64,000 nucleotides of DNA, taken from assembly GCA_963797765.1 (NCBI GenBank), contig CAWCQU010000001.1, forward strand, positions 248,001 through 312,000. The letters are read 5' to 3'. The DNA is from JBGPTK01 sp963797765 (GTDB lineage: Bacteria; Acidobacteriota; Terriglobia; Acidiferrales; UBA7541). Shown in pieces: positions 19,774-29,521 of this stretch (positions within the stretch are counted from its first letter, which is position 1; each line of letters starts with the position of its first letter). Position numbers and translations under genes: made by a program. The notes under the pieces are model-generated. The model worked only from the letters and a program-made list of their open reading frames with translations. It ran no database searches and was not told where the DNA came from.

Positions 19774-19904
19774 TTTGGACTCCCTTAAATCCGATTATTT
19801 CGCTCGATCCGAGCCGCGGGAGGGCGAGCCTGAAAATATATCCGCAATAAACAAACACGAATCAGAGTCGGGCAACCGCGGATCGTAATACTACAAATGC
19901 CAAT

Positions 19905-22113
19905 CTACTGCGATTCCGCCGCCTTGGGCTTCGCCGATCCATCCCCGCGCAAATAGCGTTCCCACCACTCCATGGTGTGCTGGTGGAAGTCGATGAAGCG
20001 GAATCGCGAGCCGCGCACGATGCTGTGTTCCGCGTCGCGATAGATCAGCAAATCCGAGGTGCGGTGAAGCGCCCGCAAAGCGGCAAACATCATCAAGCCT
20101 TGCTGGAACGGGACAGTGAAATCAGCTTTGCCGTGAACGATGAGCACGGGAGTGTGAATGCGGTCCGCCACGAAGAACGGAGAATTTTCGAGGTAGCCGT
20201 CGCGGTTGGTCCACGGAGTGCCGGTGGTGCGCGCCTGCCCGGTTTCGATGGTCCAAACGTCGCGATCGCGCCCGTCGCCCCAGGTGCTGAAGAAATCGCT
20301 GGGCGGTGCGCGCAGCACGGCAGCGGCGAAAATGTCGGAGTGTGAAATCAGAAACAAGCCGGAAAAGCCGCCGAAGCTTCCGCCGGTGATGCCGAACTTG
20401 CCGGTGGTCACATCCATCGCGCGAACCGCGTTTACCGCGGGGATCACCGAATTCACAAACGAATCGCCGGTGTAGCCGTCTTTAATCAAAACGTCCGGCA
20501 TCAAGTATCCGTAGCCGTGCGAAATATGCCACTGCGCTTCCGCATTGAATCGATTCTTCGACGAACTCAGTTTTTCGTAGGTGTAAGTGACCACCGGAAC
20601 GCGATGCGAGGCATCCGTATTCGGCGGAAGGAACAAAAGTCCTTCCAGGGGATCGCCATCGGCGGAAGTGAAATGAAACACGCGCGGCGCTTGAAACGCG
20701 AACGCGGCAAGCTGCGGATTCAAATTTGTAATGCGGCGCGGCTGAGTTTGTCCCGCTTCGAGCAGATAGCCTTCTTCGGGAGCGGTTGCGCTCGTCGCCG
20801 AAAATGACACCGCCGAGCCGTCGCGCGACGGAACCGGTGAACGAAGCGCTTGATCGGCGGAATAAATTACAATGCTTGCCTCATTTCCGGTTGGCCAGCG
20901 TTGAATGCTTTCGCGATAACTTTGTTCGTCCACGGAACGAAAGAACAATGTGCGGCCGTCCCCGCTCCACACCAAATCGCTGTTCTGCGTTTCTTTCTCC
21001 GATTCCGTAAGGTTTCGCGGGTTGGCCTGGCCGATTTGTGCCACCACCACATCCCAGGTGGGCTCCAGAATCGAATACATTTTCGAATCGCGCGGTCCCG
21101 TTCCAGGCCGCGCCGCCAACATCGCCATCCAGCCACTTGAGGCGATCCGCGGATCGCGAGTGCGCTCCGGAAATTTATCCAGCACAACTTTTTCATCGCC
21201 GCCCGCCAAGCCAATCGAGCGAAGTTTCCCCTTCTCGGGAAAAAGCAAGCTGCCGCTATCGGGAGAAAATGCAATCCACGCCGGCGAGCGGCCTTCCAGA
21301 ATCACATGCGGCGGCTGGCTGCCGTTCGCAGGCACTAGCCAATCCTGCGAGCGTTCGTGGCGGAACAATGTGATCGTCTCGGGAGTGACGGCGCGAAAAA
21401 CAACCTGCGCTCCGTCCGGCGAAACTGAAAACCGGGTCAGCGAAACCGGCTGGGGATTCAGCGCATGCGAATGCCCGCCCGATTTCACATCCACGCTTAC
21501 CAGCGTCCATTTTCGCGTATCGATAAACGGCGCATCGCCGGGCATCGTCGCGTCGGTGCTGTGCACCAGGGTTGATTCGGGTTCTGTCTGCGGCGGTGCA
21601 GGCAGCAAGATTGCATAAATAATTGCGGCTCCGTTCGGAGTCCATTGAGGCGCGAGTTGATCGGATCCCGACTGGCTGTCATCCTTCGGGAACGATTCGC
21701 CGATTTCGCGCACCGTCCCCGTGGCCGCTGTCCAGATGCACAATTGCCGGCGGCCTTGCCGCGTGCGGAAAAAAGCCAGATCGCCGCCGCTGGGAGACCA
21801 GATAGGAGTGTCAGCGAAATCGTCAGCCAGCAATTCGCACCGGCTTGCCGCCAGGCGTGGCCACCCACAAAAATCCATCCGGGTGCCGCGCCAGAATGTT
21901 GGATTCAAGCGACGGATCGGCCGAGGCGTAGGCCACTCGCGCGCCGTCTGGAGACACAACTGGAAAGCTGCCAGGAACAAATTCGACTATCCCCAGCATG
22001 TCTTCGGGTGTGAATGGCCGCGGAGCTTGCTGCGCGAACAGCCATCCAGGAAGAAATAGTGCCGCCAGCGCCACAAGGACAAGCAGAATCCTCGTATGCT
22101 TTCGAATTCTCAA
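19905..22113 (-). CDS. S9 prolyl-oligopeptidase-like peptidase, interrupted by a one-base frameshift
   Basis: This is an exported peptidase with an N-terminal WD40/TolB-like propeller and a C-terminal alpha/beta hydrolase. The first 96 codons from ATG 22113 give a signal peptide (ILLVLVALAALFLPGWLFAQ) and the first propeller blade (FPVVSPDGARVAYASADPS), then stop at 21823. The rest continues in another frame from about 21826 (DDFADTPIWSPSGGDLAFF) to 19905. Removing one G of the GG near 21826 restores a continuous read (GGKPVRIAADDFADTP). The nucleophile is in GGSFGGFSG, the Asp probably in HGKADFTVPF and the His in DAEHSI. The hydrolase part is intact. The break is either a sequence error or a true mutation. 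An amidohydrolase gene lies immediately upstream. Confidence 0.8.
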
Positions 22114-22123
22114 TGCGTGCCTC

Positions 22124-23533
22124 CTACTGTTCGGCGTCCTCGACCGGTGACATCAGCATGGGAACGTGAACGTGGGCTGCGGCGGAAGCCTTGCGATTCA
22201 CAGGCAAATCGAGTTTCGAACGGTCGATTATTTTTCCAGCCTTCATCACCATCGAAATTTGCTTGGCATTGTTGATGTCGTCCAGCGGATTGGCATTCAG
22301 CAGAACCAGGTCGGCAATTTTCCCTTCTTCCACCGAGCCCATATCGCGATCCTTGCCCAGGAATCGCGCGGAATTCAGCGTGCCGATGCGGATGGCATCC
22401 ATGGTTGAAATTCCGCCGCCAACCAGCAGTTCGAGTTCGCGATGCGCTGCCGGCCCAATGGATTGATCGGTGCCCAGCGCGACGATCCCGCCGCCCGCAT
22501 CAATCTTTCGGTTATTTTCCTGCGCCACCGGCGTCATGATTTTCATCCAGGAAGCCCAGCGGTTTTTCTTTTGTATGTCGCTCTCCGTGGTCTTCAGCCG
22601 CTGGATTTCTTCGGGCTCAAGCACGGCCTGATAAAGCGGCTGGTCCAGAAATTCGGGATGATCCGCGAGGCGGCTGTAGTTCTCTCCGATGGTTAATGTC
22701 GAAGCCATGGGCATTTGCTTCGCGGCAAGCAGCCGGACGAACGCATCGGTGACAGGCCCCTGGATGTCCGGATGCGCCAGCGTGTCCACGCCGACAAAAA
22801 TCGCTTCCCGTGCGCGAATCTCGCTGGAGACGTGAACCGTCGAGCGAATGCCGTGGTCGTTGTAATACTCAATAATGTGCTGCATCAAGGGAATGGGCAG
22901 CAGCGTGATCATCGGCCGCGTTCCCCAGCCTTCTTCTTCATACGTAATTTTCAAAAAGTCGGGGTGCCTGGCAATCGCCGCATCGAGAGTGGGAATTGCC
23001 TGCGGCCACGAATCCACCAACGTGGATGGTCCACCCACTTTGCCGCCGTGGCTTCCCGGATAGGTGACGATTCCACCCACCGCCAGCAGCCGCGTGCTCA
23101 CAATGGCTCCGGAGCGTTCCTTGTCGCGCAAAGCGAATGTGAAATCGGGATTGTTCCCCACGTCCAGCACAGTGGTGACGCCGCAATAAAGATAACTCTG
23201 CAGCGCGCGAATTCCCGTGCGCTCATCTGGAGTTTTCCCCATTCCGCCGCGCAGATGAATATGAATATCCATCAGACCCGGAATTAAATATTTTCCGTGT
23301 CCATCCACGCGCTGCGTTCCGGGCGGCAAAGTGATTTCGCCGCGCGCCACTCGCGCAATCCGGTCGCCCTGAACCAGCACAGTGGCATCCGGGATCGCCG
23401 GGCGCCCTGTACCGTCGATCACGGTCACATGCTCGATGGCAACCGCCGCAGCTTGTTGAGCGGCCATCGGCAAAATCGAGTATCCGAGAATGGCGCACAA
23501 AAATATGGCAATGAATTGCAATCCTCGCTTCAT
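22124..23533 (-). CDS. exported amidohydrolase
   Basis: This is a 469-residue metal-dependent hydrolase of the amidohydrolase superfamily (imidazolonepropionase/prolidase-like branch). A signal peptide (LQFIAIFLCAILGYSILPMAA) precedes the beta-sandwich strand GTGRPAIPDATVLVQGD. Metal ligands are in LIPGLMDIHIHLRGG, a possible bridging Lys in DFLKITYEEEG, and His and Asp in HVSSEIRA, VDTLAH and ALGTDQS. The C-terminal GKIADLVLLNANPLDDI is characteristic. ATG 23533 is preceded by GAGGGGGG, a better start than the in-frame ATG at 23563. It ends 10 bases before the S9 peptidase start, so the two are probably one unit for peptide or amide breakdown in the periplasm. Confidence 0.9.
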   Translation of the reverse strand: MKRGLQFIAIFLCAILGYSILPMAAQQAAAVAIEHVTVIDGTGRPAIPDATVLVQGDRIARVARGEITLPPGTQRVDGHGKYLIPGLMDIHIHLRGGMGKTPDERTGIRALQSYLYCGVTTVLDVGNNPDFTFALRDKERSGAIVSTRLLAVGGIVTYPGSHGGKVGGPSTLVDSWPQAIPTLDAAIARHPDFLKITYEEEGWGTRPMITLLPIPLMQHIIEYYNDHGIRSTVHVSSEIRAREAIFVGVDTLAHPDIQGPVTDAFVRLLAAKQMPMASTLTIGENYSRLADHPEFLDQPLYQAVLEPEEIQRLKTTESDIQKKNRWASWMKIMTPVAQENNRKIDAGGGIVALGTDQSIGPAAHRELELLVGGGISTMDAIRIGTLNSARFLGKDRDMGSVEEGKIADLVLLNANPLDDINNAKQISMVMKAGKIIDRSKLDLPVNRKASAAAHVHVPMLMSPVEDAEQ

Positions 23534-23638
23534 CGAGTTCCCCCCTCGAGCACTGAATGTCATGTGGAGAATTTGACTGTTGAAAACACTGGGCCGGCGC
23601 CCCGTTGAAAGAACGCCGGCCCAATCGAGACAATCGAT

Positions 23639-26530
23639 CTAGAACTTGTAAACCGCTGAAAACTGGAACTGCCGCGGCGCTGCCGATTGCGTCGGCCTGC
23701 CGAACGAGGCGGGAGGCGCAAACTGGTTCAAGCCGATCGTGGTATTCACGGCGGTAACGTTCACGTGATTGAAAGTGTTGAACGCTTCAAAGCGCAGCGC
23801 AATTTCTTGCTGCTCCCTGATCTTGAATGCTTTGTTCAAGGCGGTATCGAAGTTTACCTGCGGACGGGCACGAAACGTGTTGCGGCCTAAAGTGCCGGGC
23901 CGGTCCCGCGTGGAATCCGTGTCGCCATTGGCGTCCGATCCCACCAATCCCGTGTACGTAAAACCGGAAACCGCCTGGACGATTGGGCTGAATTGGAATC
24001 CGTATGGCAAATCATACGTGCCGAAGAGCGCAAAATTGTGAGTGCGATCCTGGTCGGCCAGACCTCGGTCGGCGTTCAAATGGTTCGGGTCGACGTGCAG
24101 CGAAAAATTGAGCCGGAAATTGTCGGAATCGCTGATATTCTTTGACCAGACGTAATTGGCTTGCACGTTAAAACGGTGGCTGAACCGTTTTTTCATCACC
24201 ACTTGCAACGCATCATAAAAACTCTGGTCGCCGGCTTCCTGGTCCAGCATCTGCCGGAAGCCGCCGAAGGTCACTCCCAGTGGACCGGGAATAACGGAGG
24301 GTGCGCCAAATGGACGAGTCGCGTCCGCTTGTGCCACTGTCCGCGTCTGGCCCGGGCCAATCAGGAAGAACGACGGCGAGTTCAAATCACGCGTTCTCAA
24401 AAGCTTCAGTCCATGCACGTGGATGTAGTCCACACTCAATGCCCAGTTGGGCGTGAATTCGCGGCTGATTCCGAAGTTTAATTGTTCGGTGTAAGGATTG
24501 ACGCGCAAGCCTCCCCATTTGTCTCCCACGCTATCGGGGAAATCGGACCCGAGTCCTCGAGTGATGGGGATGTACACCTGGTTCTTAACGCCCGTGGCGC
24601 ATGCCGGCGCTGTCGTAAAGCGAGCCGGATAGGTTGGGAAGCAGCCCACATTTGCGGGAGTCAAGGCGATTTGCACGATCGCCAACGGTCCGAAGTTTGA
24701 TTCCCGGTTGATCAAGGAAGACTCGATGGTTGCATAAAAGATCCCAAAACTTGCCCGCACCAATGTCTTGCCGTTGCTGAACGGATCCCAAGCAAAACCA
24801 ATGCGGGGTGCAAAGTTGTTCGAGTCTTTCAAAATCGTTTCGTAGTCGTAGCGCAATCCCACATTCACCGTCAAATTAGGTTTCAAGTTGTAGCTGTCCT
24901 GAATGTACAGCCCGTCCAGCCATTCGTTGTAAGGCAAGCCGGAGATTCCGAACGACTGCGTGTATTGATTTGGGAAAGTGGCTGGATTGGCGGCGTTGAA
25001 TGGAAATACGGCGTTCACCGGAAAGTTATAGGTTCCGTTGAAATTGCTGTAAAAGGTTACGAAGCGGTGGAAAAATTCGAAGTCCCCGCCGTACTTCAGA
25101 TTGTGTTTCCCGATCGTGTGGGAAAGTGTGTCGATCCACTGGTAGCCATTTTCGCGCAAGTTCTGGGGCAAGCCTGGATTGGGTCCCAGGTTTCCTTTGC
25201 CGGCGTAGTTCGCTGCCGGAGTGGTGGTGGAAAAATCGGGAGTGAGGGTGCAACCGCCCGCGTTGGGCGCGCAGATATCCAGGCGGTCCTTGGTATAGCC
25301 GAAGCGGAATTCGTTCACCAGTCGAGGAGAGAACACGGTTGATAGCGCCACGTTGACGCCTTGTTCGTAGTCGATCAGATTGGTGATGCGCTGGGAAGTG
25401 TTTAGACCGCCGACCCCTCCATTTTCCGAGGTGCCGCGAACGATGTTGTAACGGCCCACCAGCCGGTTGTTCTTGGAAAGCTGGTCATCCACCTTACCGA
25501 AAAGTTTGATGTCTTTGGCCGGCTGCTGCAGCAGGACTCCCGGATTCGGCTCGAGTGGGGAAGTGATGCCTGCCGCGTTCTGATTTTGGTGAGTTTGCTC
25601 GTAGCTGCCCAGGAAGTGGGCGCGGTCTCTTGCGATCGGCCCTCCTAACTCGGCGCCCCATTCCTGGCGGTTGAAATCGGGGTTGAGGCCGGTAAGACCT
25701 TGAGTCGCGTCCCACGAACCTGGGCGCTCATAGAAGAATGCCTGGCCGTGCCAGTCGTTCGTCCCGCTCTTGGTGATGACGTTGATCACCCCCGAAGGGC
25801 TTCTGCCGAACTCAGCGGAAAAATTATTGGTCACCACTTGCAAGTCCTGCACCACGGCGAGCGAGAGGTCGCTGTTCGGTCCGGGCTGATCGCCGGCTAG
25901 TGTCCGGATTTCGCGCAACTGGTTGTTCACGCCGTCAGCCAGCATCGTCAACTGGCGTTCTCCCTGCCCGTTGAAGGTAAGGCCGCCGCTATCGGAAGTG
26001 AAGAAGACGGCGCCCGGCGCGAGCTTGGTGAAGTCAAAGAAACTCCGGCCGTTCGTGGGCAGGTTGGTGATTTCCCTCTGATCGATGGTGTGGTCGATTT
26101 CCGATTTGTCCGTCTCGATAATGGGCGCCGCGCTGGAAACGGTCACGCTTTGTTCCATGCTTCCCGGTTTGAGCGTGAAATTAATTACGGGCGACCCGTT
26201 CGCCTGGAACGTGAGGCCGGTCATAGTTTCGCCGCCGAATCCCTTCATCTCCACTTTGATCTCATAGGTTCCGGCCGGAGGCAGCGCCGAAAATATGTAA
26301 TGGCCATTGCTGTCCGTATCGGTGGTGCGCACCAATCCGATACTCAGATTTTTGATGGTGACGGTGGCGCCCGAAACGATTCCTCCCGACGCATCCTGCA
26401 CGGTTCCCTGCAGGACGAAGTTAGTGCCCGTTTGCGCATGAACCGGCGGAAGCAGGATCAGAGTTGCCAGCAAAACGGCCGCGAAACAACAAAAATCACG
26501 AAACGAAAATTGCGGAACTTTCGATACCAT
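23639..26530 (-). CDS. TonB-dependent receptor with carboxypeptidase-regulatory domain (Oar-like)
   Basis: This is a 963-residue outer-membrane receptor. The signal peptide (FRDFCCFAAVLLATLILLPPVHAQ, in part) is followed by a carboxypeptidase-regulatory domain (VLQGTVQDASGGIVSGATVTI...ALPPAGTYEIKVEMKGFGG). The plug includes LPTNGRSFFDFTKLAPGA and LTMLADGVNNQLRE. The barrel ends FQFSAVYKF with a terminal aromatic. ATG 26530 has GGGAGGA upstream. The frame is open farther upstream, but those codons overlap the preceding zinc-ribbon gene. It is upstream of, and co-directional with, the amidohydrolase and S9 peptidase, which suggests that the receptor imports peptide-like products. That link is inference. 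Confidence 0.92.
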   Translation of the reverse strand: MVSKVPQFSFRDFCCFAAVLLATLILLPPVHAQTGTNFVLQGTVQDASGGIVSGATVTIKNLSIGLVRTTDTDSNGHYIFSALPPAGTYEIKVEMKGFGGETMTGLTFQANGSPVINFTLKPGSMEQSVTVSSAAPIIETDKSEIDHTIDQREITNLPTNGRSFFDFTKLAPGAVFFTSDSGGLTFNGQGERQLTMLADGVNNQLREIRTLAGDQPGPNSDLSLAVVQDLQVVTNNFSAEFGRSPSGVINVITKSGTNDWHGQAFFYERPGSWDATQGLTGLNPDFNRQEWGAELGGPIARDRAHFLGSYEQTHQNQNAAGITSPLEPNPGVLLQQPAKDIKLFGKVDDQLSKNNRLVGRYNIVRGTSENGGVGGLNTSQRITNLIDYEQGVNVALSTVFSPRLVNEFRFGYTKDRLDICAPNAGGCTLTPDFSTTTPAANYAGKGNLGPNPGLPQNLRENGYQWIDTLSHTIGKHNLKYGGDFEFFHRFVTFYSNFNGTYNFPVNAVFPFNAANPATFPNQYTQSFGISGLPYNEWLDGLYIQDSYNLKPNLTVNVGLRYDYETILKDSNNFAPRIGFAWDPFSNGKTLVRASFGIFYATIESSLINRESNFGPLAIVQIALTPANVGCFPTYPARFTTAPACATGVKNQVYIPITRGLGSDFPDSVGDKWGGLRVNPYTEQLNFGISREFTPNWALSVDYIHVHGLKLLRTRDLNSPSFFLIGPGQTRTVAQADATRPFGAPSVIPGPLGVTFGGFRQMLDQEAGDQSFYDALQVVMKKRFSHRFNVQANYVWSKNISDSDNFRLNFSLHVDPNHLNADRGLADQDRTHNFALFGTYDLPYGFQFSPIVQAVSGFTYTGLVGSDANGDTDSTRDRPGTLGRNTFRARPQVNFDTALNKAFKIREQQEIALRFEAFNTFNHVNVTAVNTTIGLNQFAPPASFGRPTQSAAPRQFQFSAVYKF

Positions 26531-26603
26531 CGGCGTGTCCTCCCAGAGCGCTGCTCGATATCGGCGCAACCCCCGTTGCACCGGCATGCGGATAACAAGT
26601 CGC

Positions 26604-27179
26604 CTACCCCGTTGGCACGGGCTTATAGCGAGGCTGGGGATCGAAGTCAAGCAATATTTGTATACCACTTGTGAACACACGGTGAGCAGTTAGTATGTTA
26701 AATGCCCGGCGTAACGCGGAATGGATTGGCCGGCGGGGAAGAGGGAGCGATGATCCTTGCGGCAGGAAGTCGTCAACGAATGCTAAATCTGGGTGGTCGA
26801 TTGGCTGGCGGAGTGCCGTGACGGGCGCTTCATCGCCAGATCGGCGGGCACGGGAAGAATGCGGCGATACATCTCGAGTCGAGAAAAAGCGCGTCCGGCA
26901 CGGGTCGCAACGATAGGCTTTAAAACCAATGATCCGCTTGAGCCAAAGAAACATTCCTTCGTCCACCCGCTCGCGCGCAATCCGCTGCATGTCCATCTTT
27001 CCGCATTTCGGGCAATGCACGTATAACGCATACCTGATCGGAACTTTCCAGGCGAAGAAGCGCAGTTCGCAAGCCCGGCAGCGCCACGGCCGCAGGACGA
27101 AAAGACTGCAAAATAAATCGGCAGCTCCGCTTCGGTGCGAGCGGCGGCAAGCGTCGGATTGACAGCGAGGACAAATCAT
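26604..27179 (-). CDS. tandem zinc-ribbon protein, function unknown
   Basis: This is a 191-residue protein whose first half has two CxxC...CxxC zinc-ribbon modules: Cys3/Cys6 with Cys34/Cys37, and Cys56/Cys59 with Cys91/Cys94. The knuckle sequences (WRCRACELRFFAW and YRCDPCRTRFFS) are alike, so the modules look like an internal duplication. The C-terminal half is arginine/proline-rich and has no recognisable fold. No helix-turn-helix or membrane segment is seen. It starts at ATG 27179 with no strong ribosome-binding site. It stops 73 bases before the TonB-dependent receptor on the same strand. A nucleic-acid or protein contact role is a guess. Confidence 0.65.
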   Translation of the reverse strand: MICPRCQSDACRRSHRSGAADLFCSLFVLRPWRCRACELRFFAWKVPIRYALYVHCPKCGKMDMQRIARERVDEGMFLWLKRIIGFKAYRCDPCRTRFFSTRDVSPHSSRARRSGDEAPVTALRQPIDHPDLAFVDDFLPQGSSLPLPRRPIHSALRRAFNILTAHRVFTSGIQILLDFDPQPRYKPVPTG

Positions 27180-27275
27180 CTCAAGCCCCGGAGAAAACCC
27201 CGCCGAAGCTTACGCCAAATAGAGTTCGCCAGGCAATGCCTTCATCCCCTTCATTTCCTGGGAAGGAATCGTCCC

Positions 27276-27306
27276 TTGGAATCCCCGGCACGGAGCAGTG
27301 TAGAAT
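27276..27306 (+). promoter_or_regulatory. possible promoter of queF
   Basis: TTGGAA (27276-27281) and TAGAAT (27301-27306) are separated by 19 bases, slightly long for a vegetative promoter, and end 17 bases before the queF start. No preQ1 riboswitch-like stem with an A-rich tail is seen. Confidence 0.25.
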
Positions 27307-27323
27307 AGCCGCCGAGGAAAATC

Positions 27324-27728
27324 ATGACCGACTACACAGCCGCGCACTCGCGCGCAGGAATCGATGCCAAATTGCCAAAACTCGACACTTGGCCGAATCA
27401 TTTCCCCGGTTATGAAATCACCATTCGTTTCCCGGAATACACCTCGGTATGTCCGAAAACCGGATTGCCGGATTATGGTGCGATCACAATTCATTACCAG
27501 CCGAACAAACTCTGCCTCGAGCTGAAAGCGCTCAAGATGTACCTGCTGGGCTACCGCGATCTGGGGATTTTCTACGAAAATGCCGTCAACCGCATGCTGC
27601 GGGATGTGGTGGCCGCCACCCGGCCCGCTTGGTGCACGGTTCGCGGTGAATTCACCCCGCGCGGCGGCCTGTTCACAAATGTGGAGGCACGCTGGCCGCG
27701 CGGACGCGGCAAGGCTAGTGTTCGCTAG
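27324..27728 (+). CDS. queF: NADPH-dependent 7-cyano-7-deazaguanine reductase
   Basis: QueF reduces preQ0 to preQ1 in queuosine biosynthesis, in the cytoplasm. The 134-residue length fits the short, unimodular (YkvM-like) type. The catalytic Cys is in TSVCPKTGLPDYG, which also holds the conserved Asp. The family signature is LELKALKMYLLGYRD. The substrate Glu is in FYENAVNRM, where the usual preceding His is Tyr. GAGGAAAA lies just before ATG 27324. No other queuosine genes are in the window. Confidence 0.93.
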   Translation: MTDYTAAHSRAGIDAKLPKLDTWPNHFPGYEITIRFPEYTSVCPKTGLPDYGAITIHYQPNKLCLELKALKMYLLGYRDLGIFYENAVNRMLRDVVAATRPAWCTVRGEFTPRGGLFTNVEARWPRGRGKASVR

Positions 27729-27743
27729 GAACACGCGAAACAT

Positions 27744-27767
27744 CCGCGGGGATAGACAACCCCGCGG
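27744..27767. terminator. 8-base-pair GC hairpin after queF
   Basis: CCGCGGGG (27744-27751) and CCCCGCGG (27760-27767) form a perfect 8-base-pair stem with an 8-base loop, 16 bases after the queF stop. There is no T tract, so it may be a mRNA-stabilising or repeat palindrome and not an intrinsic terminator. Confidence 0.4.
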
Positions 27768-27836
27768 TACTTGGAGATAATCCAACATTCGTACTCTTCT
27801 GATCGAATCGAGTTTTTCAGACGCCAAGGAGGCGCG

Positions 27837-28667
27837 ATGAGCCTTACCTCAGCTGGTCCCGAACCCGAGGGATCCCCGCAATTCGAGACTTCGCCGACAC
27901 CGCGGTGGATCGTGATCGCGTTTGTCATCGCCTTCTTGTTCCTGGGCTATCTCGCTTATTCCAGCCACAACCAGCAGCAGGAAGTTGCCAGCGGTTTCGC
28001 ACAAGCCAACCAGCGATCCGAATCGCTCGTGGCGCAGCTCGACAAAACGAATTCACGCCTCGCCGATCTGAAAGGCGAACTCGAAGTGACTTCGCAAAAG
28101 CTGGGATTGACCCAGGATGAATTGGCCCGCGCCCGCAGCTTGGCTCAGACGATTCGCAAGGATCAGAAGCAGAGCGACGAACAGCTCCGCGCCCAGATCG
28201 GGCAGGTGGCCCAGGATACCAGCACCAAAATCGGAGCCGTTTCCACCGATCTTGCCGGCACGAAAACCGATGTCGATGCTACGAAGAAAGATCTCGAAGC
28301 CACCAAGAGCAAACTCGATCGCACCGTCGGTGACCTGGGAGTGGCCAGCGGACTGATCGCCAAGAACCACGACGAAGTTGAAGAGCTCAAGCGGCTTGGC
28401 GAGCGCAATATCTTCGAATTCGATGTCCACAAATCGAAGCAAGCCCAACGGGTGGGCCCGATTCAGGTGGATCTGAAGAAAGTGGATACCAAGAAATACA
28501 AATACACCATGAACGTGGTGGCCGACGATAAGAGTATCGAGAAAAAAGACAGAACGGTGGGCGAGCCAATCCAGTTCTACGTGAAGGGCGCCCACATGCC
28601 CTATGAAATCGTGGTCTTCGAGGTAGCCAAAGACGAAGCGAAAGGCTACCTGAGCACTCCCAAGTAA
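27837..28667 (+). CDS. single-pass membrane protein with long coiled coil
   Basis: This 276-residue protein has a short proline-rich cytoplasmic start and one membrane helix at about residues 26-44 (WIVIAFVIAFLFLGYLAYS). A long coiled coil follows at about 50-190 (SLVAQLDKTNSRLADLKGELEV, in part, and TKTDVDATKKDLEATKSKLDR). A beta-rich C-terminal domain at about 195-276 contains VGPIQVDLKKVDTKKYKYTMNVVADD, in part. The ATG has AAGGAGG 6 bases upstream. A further in-frame ATG at 27771 lies in the palindromic intergenic region and is less likely. The family is seen in Acidobacteriota as a hypothetical protein. A periplasmic spacer or scaffold role is inference. Confidence 0.75.
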   Translation: MSLTSAGPEPEGSPQFETSPTPRWIVIAFVIAFLFLGYLAYSSHNQQQEVASGFAQANQRSESLVAQLDKTNSRLADLKGELEVTSQKLGLTQDELARARSLAQTIRKDQKQSDEQLRAQIGQVAQDTSTKIGAVSTDLAGTKTDVDATKKDLEATKSKLDRTVGDLGVASGLIAKNHDEVEELKRLGERNIFEFDVHKSKQAQRVGPIQVDLKKVDTKKYKYTMNVVADDKSIEKKDRTVGEPIQFYVKGAHMPYEIVVFEVAKDEAKGYLSTPK

Positions 28668-28933
28668 TAGCGCGCTGAGCCGCCGATTTGTGGCCCTTGC
28701 GCGGTATATCCGGCACGATACCTCGAAAATCTTCGCCGATAACCGCACTTTCGTTGCGCCGGGAGAAAGGATTATTCTCTCGACAGCAGTTGCGTGTATT
28801 TCGATCTGCGCGCGATGGCCTGGGTTCGCTTGTGCACCGCGCGGAGGTCCGCGCGGCAACCGCTCCTGCGAACAGGAAAACGAAAAACAGAAACGCTTCC
28901 GATTGCTTCGGAGGACCAACCGGTGTTTAACCA

Positions 28934-29521
28934 GTGAAGATCGAATATAGCGCCACTCCCGATGATATTGGGGCGCTGTATTCCTACCTCTGGAGGAACT
29001 CCGCATATTTCCGGCAAAGGATCAGCCTGGGCACGCTGGTTGTTGCCGTCTGGATTCTGATTTCTGTTTATCTGAGCCAGGGCGAACTCGCCTGGTACGA
29101 CGCTTTTATAGCTATCAACGTCGCCATCGCCTTCCCGATCCTCACCCCCCTGCTCGCCATGCTTCGCACCAAAAACAGGAACCGCATCCTTACAATCGAT
29201 CCCGCGGGAATTCACACTCAGATCGGGAAAAAGAAAGGAAGAATTCCCTGGGAGAAGATCGCGGAGGTGTTCGTCACCGGCGAGCATCTCTTCATTTTGG
29301 GCCGGAACTTGAATGCTTTCACCATCCCGAACCGCGCATTTCAGGATGATTCGCAGCGAAATGAGTTCATCCAGCTGTGTCAGAATTATTCGAAACAGCG
29401 CGGCTCTCGAACGAAAATAAGGCAGCTCGCCTGGTGGATTCTCGGCCTTGCTGTCGCTTTCCTGGCTTTTTTTCGCCCTACCTCTACGAAGCCGGCTGGC
29501 ACTTGCGTTATGGGGACGTGA
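28934..29521 (+). CDS. YcxB-like membrane protein, probably frameshifted near its end
   Basis: This 195-residue ORF starts at GTG 28934. Two membrane helices (LGTLVVAVWILISVYLS and AFIAINVAIAFPILTPLLAM) precede a YcxB-like domain (ILTIDPAGIHTQIGKKKGRIPW, in part, then KIAEVFVTGEHLFILGRNLNAFTIPNRAF, in part). A third helix (LAWWILGLAVAFLAFF) runs straight into a run of seven T at about 29467-29473, after which the frame yields a short nonsense tail ending at 29521. An eighth T would join it to the following frame. The ribosome-binding site is weak. Function unknown. YcxB-like proteins are uncharacterised membrane proteins. Confidence 0.6.
   Translation: MKIEYSATPDDIGALYSYLWRNSAYFRQRISLGTLVVAVWILISVYLSQGELAWYDAFIAINVAIAFPILTPLLAMLRTKNRNRILTIDPAGIHTQIGKKKGRIPWEKIAEVFVTGEHLFILGRNLNAFTIPNRAFQDDSQRNEFIQLCQNYSKQRGSRTKIRQLAWWILGLAVAFLAFFRPTSTKPAGTCVMGT

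Noticed and set aside
27180..27323. Possible preQ1 riboswitch before queF.
   Set aside because: No stem followed by the A-rich pseudoknot tail and no C-rich loop pattern could be found by eye.
28053..29006. 317-codon frame on the minus strand.
   Set aside because: It runs antisense to the coiled-coil protein gene, whose domains and ribosome-binding site are convincing.
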